Positions 60,405-64,000 of a DNA stretch of 64,000 nucleotides are shown here, piece after piece. Location of the stretch: positions 1 through 64,000 of the forward strand of contig CAWHBO010000001.1 in the NCBI GenBank assembly GCA_963827735.1. Reading direction: 5' to 3'. A model generated the notes under the pieces. It searched no databases, was not told the origin of the DNA, and saw nothing but the letters and a program-made list of their open reading frames with translations. Numbering within the stretch: position 1 is the stretch's first letter; each line of letters opens with the position of its first letter. This DNA is from CAWHBO01 sp963827735 (GTDB lineage Bacteria > Patescibacteriota > Patescibacteriia > Patescibacteriales > UBA12075). Made by a program: the position numbers and the translations under genes.

Positions 60405-60426
60405 TGTTATGTGATATTTTTATAAT
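60398..60426 (+). promoter_or_regulatory. Promoter of the radical SAM gene
   Basis: TTGGCA (60398-60403), 17 bases, TATAAT (60421-60426), 25 bases before the ATG at 60452. Its -35 box is the complementary strand of the neighbour's, at the palindrome ATTGGCAAT. Confidence 0.75.
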
Positions 60427-60451
60427 AACTTGATAAAACATCAAATCCTTT

Positions 60452-61468
60452 ATGCAAACAGCTCAATTTTTTGAAAAAATATCTAACGACGAAGTGAAAT
60501 GCTCGCTGTGCGATCATTTTTGCATCATCAAAAAAAATAAGACGGGAATTTGCCGCGCCAGACTGAATTTAAACAACACTTTATATTCTTTAAACTACGG
60601 CTATCCGATTGATATGAATGCTGATCCGATTGAGAAAAAACCCTTGTATCATTTTTTTCCAGGGTCGCTGACTTTTTCAATCGGCGCTTTGGGCTGTAAT
60701 TTTAAATGCGCTAATTGTTTGAATCACCGCCTGAGCCAAGCAGAGCATATTGAGAAAAAAACCGAAGCGATGGACTTTTTTTCTCCGGAAAGGATTGTGG
60801 AAAATGCCTTGGCCGATGGCTGCTTATCAATTTCATATACATATAATGAACCGACGATGTGGCTGGAATACGCTCTGGATGTCATGAAAATTGCTCATGA
60901 AAATGATTTGAAAAATGTTTGGGTGTCAAATGGTTATATGAGCGAGCAAGCGTTAAACAAAATCATCCCATATCTTGACGCCGCCAACATTGACCTTAAA
61001 TCTTTTGATGAGTCATTTTACCGCGATAACTGCGGAGCGTCATTAAAACCGGTGCTGAGAAACTTACAAAAAATCAAGCAAGAACAGGTGCACCTGGAAA
61101 TTACCACCCTGATCATCCCCACTTTATCATTTGACACTGATATGCTGAAAGAATTGGCGGAATTTATCGCCTCTGACCTGGACACAGACACGCCTTGGCA
61201 TCTCTCACGCTTCAGCCCGGAAATTTCCTGGAAACTCAAAAATCTTCCCCAAACCGGAGAAGACATACTTTACGAGGCGCATGAAATCGGAAAAATGGCC
61301 GGTCTTAAGTACGTTTATGTCGGAAACTTGCCCGGCGACCAGAATGAAAACACTTACTGTCCGAAATGCGGCGAAATCGGCATCCGCCGCTTTGGTTATC
61401 AAATTGAAAGGCTGGACAGCGGCGGCCGCTGTTCCTTCTGCGACCGAGATTTGGATATCGTTGAATAG
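60452..61468 (+). CDS. Radical SAM enzyme of the AmmeMemoRadiSam type
   Basis: A 338-residue protein. The radical SAM cluster motif C82-x3-C86-x2-C89 is in GCNFKCANC; an N-terminal cysteine set (C17, C20, C24, C34, in CSLCDHFC and GICRAR) is typical of this PflA-like group. Later parts show SYTYNEPTMWLEYALD, the LKNVWVSNGYMS and NIDLKSFDESFYRDNCGA regions. A C-terminal zinc ribbon has CPKCGEIG and CSFCDRD. In many genomes the family is next to AMMECR1 and MEMO genes; neither is in this window. Substrate is unknown. Transcribed divergently from the TagA-Nudix gene. Confidence 0.9.
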   Translation: MQTAQFFEKISNDEVKCSLCDHFCIIKKNKTGICRARLNLNNTLYSLNYGYPIDMNADPIEKKPLYHFFPGSLTFSIGALGCNFKCANCLNHRLSQAEHIEKKTEAMDFFSPERIVENALADGCLSISYTYNEPTMWLEYALDVMKIAHENDLKNVWVSNGYMSEQALNKIIPYLDAANIDLKSFDESFYRDNCGASLKPVLRNLQKIKQEQVHLEITTLIIPTLSFDTDMLKELAEFIASDLDTDTPWHLSRFSPEISWKLKNLPQTGEDILYEAHEIGKMAGLKYVYVGNLPGDQNENTYCPKCGEIGIRRFGYQIERLDSGGRCSFCDRDLDIVE

Positions 61469-61480
61469 TTTGCTTAAATT

Positions 61481-61513
61481 AAAAACTAGCCTTCACAAAG
61501 AAGGCTAGTTTTT
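61481..61513 (+). terminator. Intrinsic terminator of the radical SAM gene
   Basis: A perfect 14-bp stem AAAAACTAGCCTTC / GAAGGCTAGTTTTT with a 5-base loop. The symmetric A5/T5 ends mean it may also stop minus-strand transcription from 61623. Confidence 0.92.
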
Positions 61514-61622
61514 ATTGGTTAACATTGGATCAGCGTAATATCAGCGTAGCAATCAGCGATAAATCTGCGGAGTAACCAATTTCTTTAAAAGCATGAAAAC
61601 TAGATATAAAAAAATTCTATGC

Positions 61623-62966
61623 TTAAATTATGAGAATATCCACAAAATCCGTAATTTTAAAATCTATTTTCCAATACACCAATCCGGATATCAAGAGCAG
61701 CAGAAGTAATGTTTGAATGATGACGTGTTTATGTTGGATCCTGAATTTTACCAAGATGTTAACGATTAGCGCCATAATGATCATCACAAGCGCCGCGACA
61801 AAAATATAATTAAGAGAATTAAATATACTGGAAATAAAAGTCAAACGCGAGTTTTCCGAATTGGGCATGCGCAACACTTTGAAATCGTCAGGATTGTTAA
61901 AAACGTTGTTGGGACTGGCGGCAATTTCTGCGTTTTCCGATTTTTGATTGGTAAATTCCTCAACCAAGCTTGGCGTATTTTCTACGATCTTTTCCGAGGT
62001 AAACTGCTTGGAAACGCCGGCGACTTCAGTTATGTTCGGTACGGCGGCAACTTCCGCTTGAGGCTCTGTATTTTTGACCGCAGGATTTGCGGCCGGGGCG
62101 ATTTGCGTCTTGGCATTGTTTACGATCTTGGGCTGGGGAATTTCAGCAGCTGCAATCTTCTCAGCCTGCTTAACGGACGGCTCAGCTTGGCTCTTGCTGG
62201 CAAACAATTGTACCAAAACATTGGTTTTTTCACCGTTGATTTCCCCACTTACGATCGCCAACCCAACTTCACTGTATCTTGAATTAAGAATATTTTTTTT
62301 ATGGCTGGGAGAATTCATAAGTGCTGTGTTAACTGAATCGGCTGAGGTAAAATTCATCGCCAGGTTTTCTCCAACAAACAGATATTCATATTGTCCCCTA
62401 TCTATAAAATCCCATGGTTTTCTTCCATCAGGACTGAAGTGATCAAAATAGTTCTTTTTAAGCATATCATTCGCTTTTTCCAGCGCCGATTGGGATAAAA
62501 TGGAATTCAAAACCAGCGCTGGCATTTTTTCCTCTGCCCGCTCCTCATTGATCAATTCCAAAACTCGGCTTGACATCACTTCCGACATCCAAGCCTTGAA
62601 AGGATTTATAAAAAACACATAGCTTAAAATCATCATTTTAAGCATGATCATGATGAATGCGATCGTTACCAGTGATTTTGTCCGAAGAATTTTTGGCTTA
62701 TGGCAATTTTTTCTGTTGGGCACGAAATAATCTTTAAAGATGCCAAATGAGTCATGCCAATATTCCTGCGCATCTTCTTTTCCGCATTCATAGTCTTTAA
62801 ACTTTTCCTCTTCTTTGTTTTTAAATTTTATAAAATTATCTTTTACGGCAGAAAGTTTTTTGCCGGAAAACAACAAACCTGCCAGTTTAGCCAGCAGTCC
62901 AAAAATAAAGAAGAAAAAAATGATTTTTTCTATCAATCCCCTATTTTTATCTTTTGAATTTTTCAT
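61623..62966 (-). CDS. Multi-pass membrane protein with extracytoplasmic CAP (SCP-like) domain
   Basis: A 447-residue product. Membrane segments are at ~11-29 (FFFFIFGLLAKLAGLLF) and ~98-122 (IAFIMIMLKMMILSYVFF). Then follows a CAP domain (~135-265): LELINEERAEEKMPALVLN, HFSPDGRKPWDFI, VGENLAMNF, and SPSHKKNILNSRYSEVGLAI. The histidines and glutamates of the CAP cavity are present. Residues ~270-375 are an alanine/proline/glutamate-rich linker; two further membrane segments are at the C-terminus (~388-415 and ~425-445). Bacterial CAP proteins are exported and may bind lipids or act on the wall; function here is unknown. It has a strong promoter with almost no leader. Confidence 0.85.
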   Translation of the reverse strand: MKNSKDKNRGLIEKIIFFFFIFGLLAKLAGLLFSGKKLSAVKDNFIKFKNKEEEKFKDYECGKEDAQEYWHDSFGIFKDYFVPNRKNCHKPKILRTKSLVTIAFIMIMLKMMILSYVFFINPFKAWMSEVMSSRVLELINEERAEEKMPALVLNSILSQSALEKANDMLKKNYFDHFSPDGRKPWDFIDRGQYEYLFVGENLAMNFTSADSVNTALMNSPSHKKNILNSRYSEVGLAIVSGEINGEKTNVLVQLFASKSQAEPSVKQAEKIAAAEIPQPKIVNNAKTQIAPAANPAVKNTEPQAEVAAVPNITEVAGVSKQFTSEKIVENTPSLVEEFTNQKSENAEIAASPNNVFNNPDDFKVLRMPNSENSRLTFISSIFNSLNYIFVAALVMIIMALIVNILVKFRIQHKHVIIQTLLLLLLISGLVYWKIDFKITDFVDILII

Positions 62967-62972
62967 GGCTTT

Positions 62973-63001
62973 ATTATATCACTTTAGCATATATTTGTCA
63001 A
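62973..63001 (-). promoter_or_regulatory. Consensus promoter of the CAP-domain gene, leaderless spacing
   Basis: Minus strand: TTGACA (63001-62996), exactly 17 bases, TATAAT (62978-62973). Only 6 bases separate the -10 box from the ATG at 62966, so transcription should begin at or next to the start codon. Confidence 0.8.
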
Positions 63002-63132
63002 ATGCAATGCGCCTCTAATATAAGTCTTATTTTTGCTATTGATAAATTATATTCTTTGTGTTAATGTATATATAAAGTAATTATTATTAAACATTATAAG
63101 ACATATTCTGCTGATTTAAAAGCCATTGCAGA

Positions 63133-63138
63133 TATAAT
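63133..63138 (+). promoter_or_regulatory. -10 box of rpmE, leaderless spacing
   Basis: TATAAT at 63133-63138 with 6 bases to the ATG at 63145, the same spacing as the divergent CAP gene. The -35 region (CTGATT, 16 bases upstream) is weak. Confidence 0.4.
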
Positions 63139-63144
63139 TTATTT

Positions 63145-63453
63145 ATGAAAAAAGACATTCATCCAAAGTACAATGACAAAATGAAGGCAATCTGCGCCTG
63201 CGGTTATGAATTTGAAACTGGATCAATTTTACCGGAAATCAAAACGGAACTGTGCTCAATGTGCCATCCTTTTTATACGGGCAAACAAAAATTGGTTGAC
63301 ACTGCCAGGAGAGTAGAAAAATTCAAAGACAAACAAAAGGCCAGCGAAGAGGTATCAAAGCAAAGAATTGGTAAAAAGGCGAAGTATGCCGCTAAGACTG
63401 CTGTTAAAAAAGGTAAAATTGAAAAGGCAGAAAAAAAATCAACAAAAAAATAG
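63145..63453 (+). CDS. rpmE: 50S ribosomal protein L31, zinc form, with lysine-rich C-terminal extension
   Basis: Residues 1-60 are L31: MKKDIHPKYNDKMKAICACG with C17 and C19, and ELCSMCHPFYTGKQK with C37 and C40, the four zinc ligands of the C+ form. L31 bridges the two ribosomal subunits. The family is usually about 66-70 residues; here a further ~35 residues rich in lysine and alanine follow (KAKYAAKTAVKKGKIEKAEK). This repeats the pattern of extended S11 and tailed RpoA in the same genome. It is followed by a long-stem terminator and then prfA; L31 and RF1 genes are neighbours in many bacteria. Confidence 0.95.
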   Translation: MKKDIHPKYNDKMKAICACGYEFETGSILPEIKTELCSMCHPFYTGKQKLVDTARRVEKFKDKQKASEEVSKQRIGKKAKYAAKTAVKKGKIEKAEKKSTKK

Positions 63454-63460
63454 CGATCTT

Positions 63461-63528
63461 AAACGGTTATTCTTTTTTGTATGGTATAATTATATCAATA
63501 CTCTACAAACAAGAATAACCGTTTTTTT
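63461..63528 (+). terminator. Long-stem terminator between rpmE and prfA
   Basis: Perfect 14-bp stem AAACGGTTATTCTT (63461-63474) / AAGAATAACCGTTT (63511-63524) then T's to 63528, with a 36-base loop. Confidence 0.8.
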
Positions 63529-63544
63529 ATAAAATACAAATTTA

Positions 63545-63592
63545 GATTATATTCGCGTCATTCGCATTTAATTCGCGGATTAGCATTATTCA
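63545..63592. repeat. Inverted copy of the GCTAATCCGCGAATTAAATG words
   Basis: ATTCGCGTCATTCGCATTTA, ATTCGCGGATTAGCATTATT: the reverse complement of the rpsM-rpsK spacer repeat at 13160, placed directly before prfA. Confidence 0.75.
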
Positions 63593-63593
63593 T

Positions 63594-64000
63594 ATGTACG
63601 AAGATGTAAAACAAAAATTCAGCGAACTTGAGAAAAAGCTTTCTGACCCGAAAATTGCTTCTGACATCAAAAAAATGACTCAAATTTCCAAAGAGCACAC
63701 AGCCCTAAGAGAAGTTATGGTTATGATTTTTGAGTTGGAAAAAACTGAAAAAAATCTTCAAGATAACCAAGATATCATAAACAATGAAACTGATGCCGAT
63801 CTAAGAGAAATGGCTCAAAGCGAACAAGAGACCCTTGCAAACAAGATTACGGAGCTTAAAAAAGACATCAACAGCGAGCTTAACCCGCCGGATCCGAATG
63901 ATAAAAAAGACGTAATCATGGAAATCCGAGCCGGAACCGGCGGCGATGAATCAGCGCTTTTCGCAGCTGACCTTTTCCGGATGTATTCCCGTTTTGCCGA
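63594..64000 (+). CDS. prfA: Peptide chain release factor 1, N-terminal part
   Basis: The ATG at 63594 starts MYEDVKQKFSELEKKLSDPK and the frame is open to the end of the window (about 135 codons seen of ~355). The segment VIMEIRAGTGGDESALFAAD with DLFRMYSRFA is the conserved region of RF1; RF2 differs in the residues around DEA. The GGQ peptidyl-hydrolysis loop and the PxT codon-reading motif lie beyond the window. RF1 reads UAA and UAG stops; the genes here also use UGA, so an RF2 should exist elsewhere. It follows rpmE and a terminator. No Shine-Dalgarno is seen. Confidence 0.92.
   Translation, partial: MYEDVKQKFSELEKKLSDPKIASDIKKMTQISKEHTALREVMVMIFELEKTEKNLQDNQDIINNETDADLREMAQSEQETLANKITELKKDINSELNPPDPNDKKDVIMEIRAGTGGDESALFAADLFRMYSRFA

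Noticed and set aside
1..64000. Alternative genetic code (UGA as glycine) as in some CPR lineages
   Set aside because: TGA ends serS, the GxxExxY gene, the first swivel gene and others at the expected family length, and no in-frame TGA interrupts conserved genes.

Overview
The window looks like a chromosomal piece of a Patescibacteria (Candidate Phyla Radiation) bacterium of Parcubacteria type. Reasons: AT-rich DNA, standard stop codons, an alpha-operon with unusually small or tailed proteins (RpoA without a C-terminal domain, short L13, S11 and L31 with charged extensions), a short AlaRS lacking its C-terminal domain, almost no Shine-Dalgarno motifs, a giant modular surface protein, and small genes typical of this group (GxxExxY, four-helix-bundle, DUF3800, DUF4143). 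The taxonomic call is inference from gene content.

Layout. (1) 1-9540: one-strand array of seven proteins that each end in a phosphohistidine swivel domain (PEP-utilising mobile domain), followed by one stand-alone ATP-grasp domain of the PEP synthase / rifampin phosphotransferase type. Two members carry frameshifts and a broken DUF4143 ATPase lies between the first two. (2) 9541-17195: alaS, then infA-rpmJ-rpsM-rpsK-rpsD-rpoA-rplQ-rplM-rpsI from a consensus promoter to a strong terminator. (3) 17196-19138: a candidate small RNA, a membrane-anchored unknown, a DUF3800 gene, and a structured RNA candidate on the opposite strand at the DUF3800 3' end. (4) 19139-42334: one 7731-codon gene for a secreted protein of 17 parallel beta-helix modules, with a three-copy higher-order repeat of about 4.98 kb. 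(5) 42398-48915: surface polysaccharide genes (flippase, two glycosyltransferases, O-antigen-ligase-like protein) mixed with GxxExxY and four-helix-bundle genes that are bracketed by inverted repeats. (6) 48964-64000: housekeeping and envelope genes: greA (frameshifted), lysS, serS, ddl, ftsQ, a small membrane protein, a dif-like site next to a Xer recombinase, M23 peptidase, gltX, a TagA-Nudix fusion, a radical SAM enzyme, a CAP-domain membrane protein, rpmE and the start of prfA.

Two themes recur. The first is the swivel array: it looks like a split phosphotransferase in which one ATP-driven phosphohistidine donor could serve several acceptor proteins with different middle domains. The second is that most spacers are built from short A/T-rich or mixed words repeated in both orientations, forming long imperfect hairpins. 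A given word is often specific to one neighbourhood, and the words also intrude into open reading frames (stop codons of alaS, lysS and the giant gene, the giant gene's signal peptide, a ten-residue repeat in a glycosyltransferase). The genes at 19139-48915 and 56084-62966 are consistent with a cell that invests in surface adhesion, surface polysaccharide and cell-wall remodelling, as expected of an episymbiont; that lifestyle is inference.
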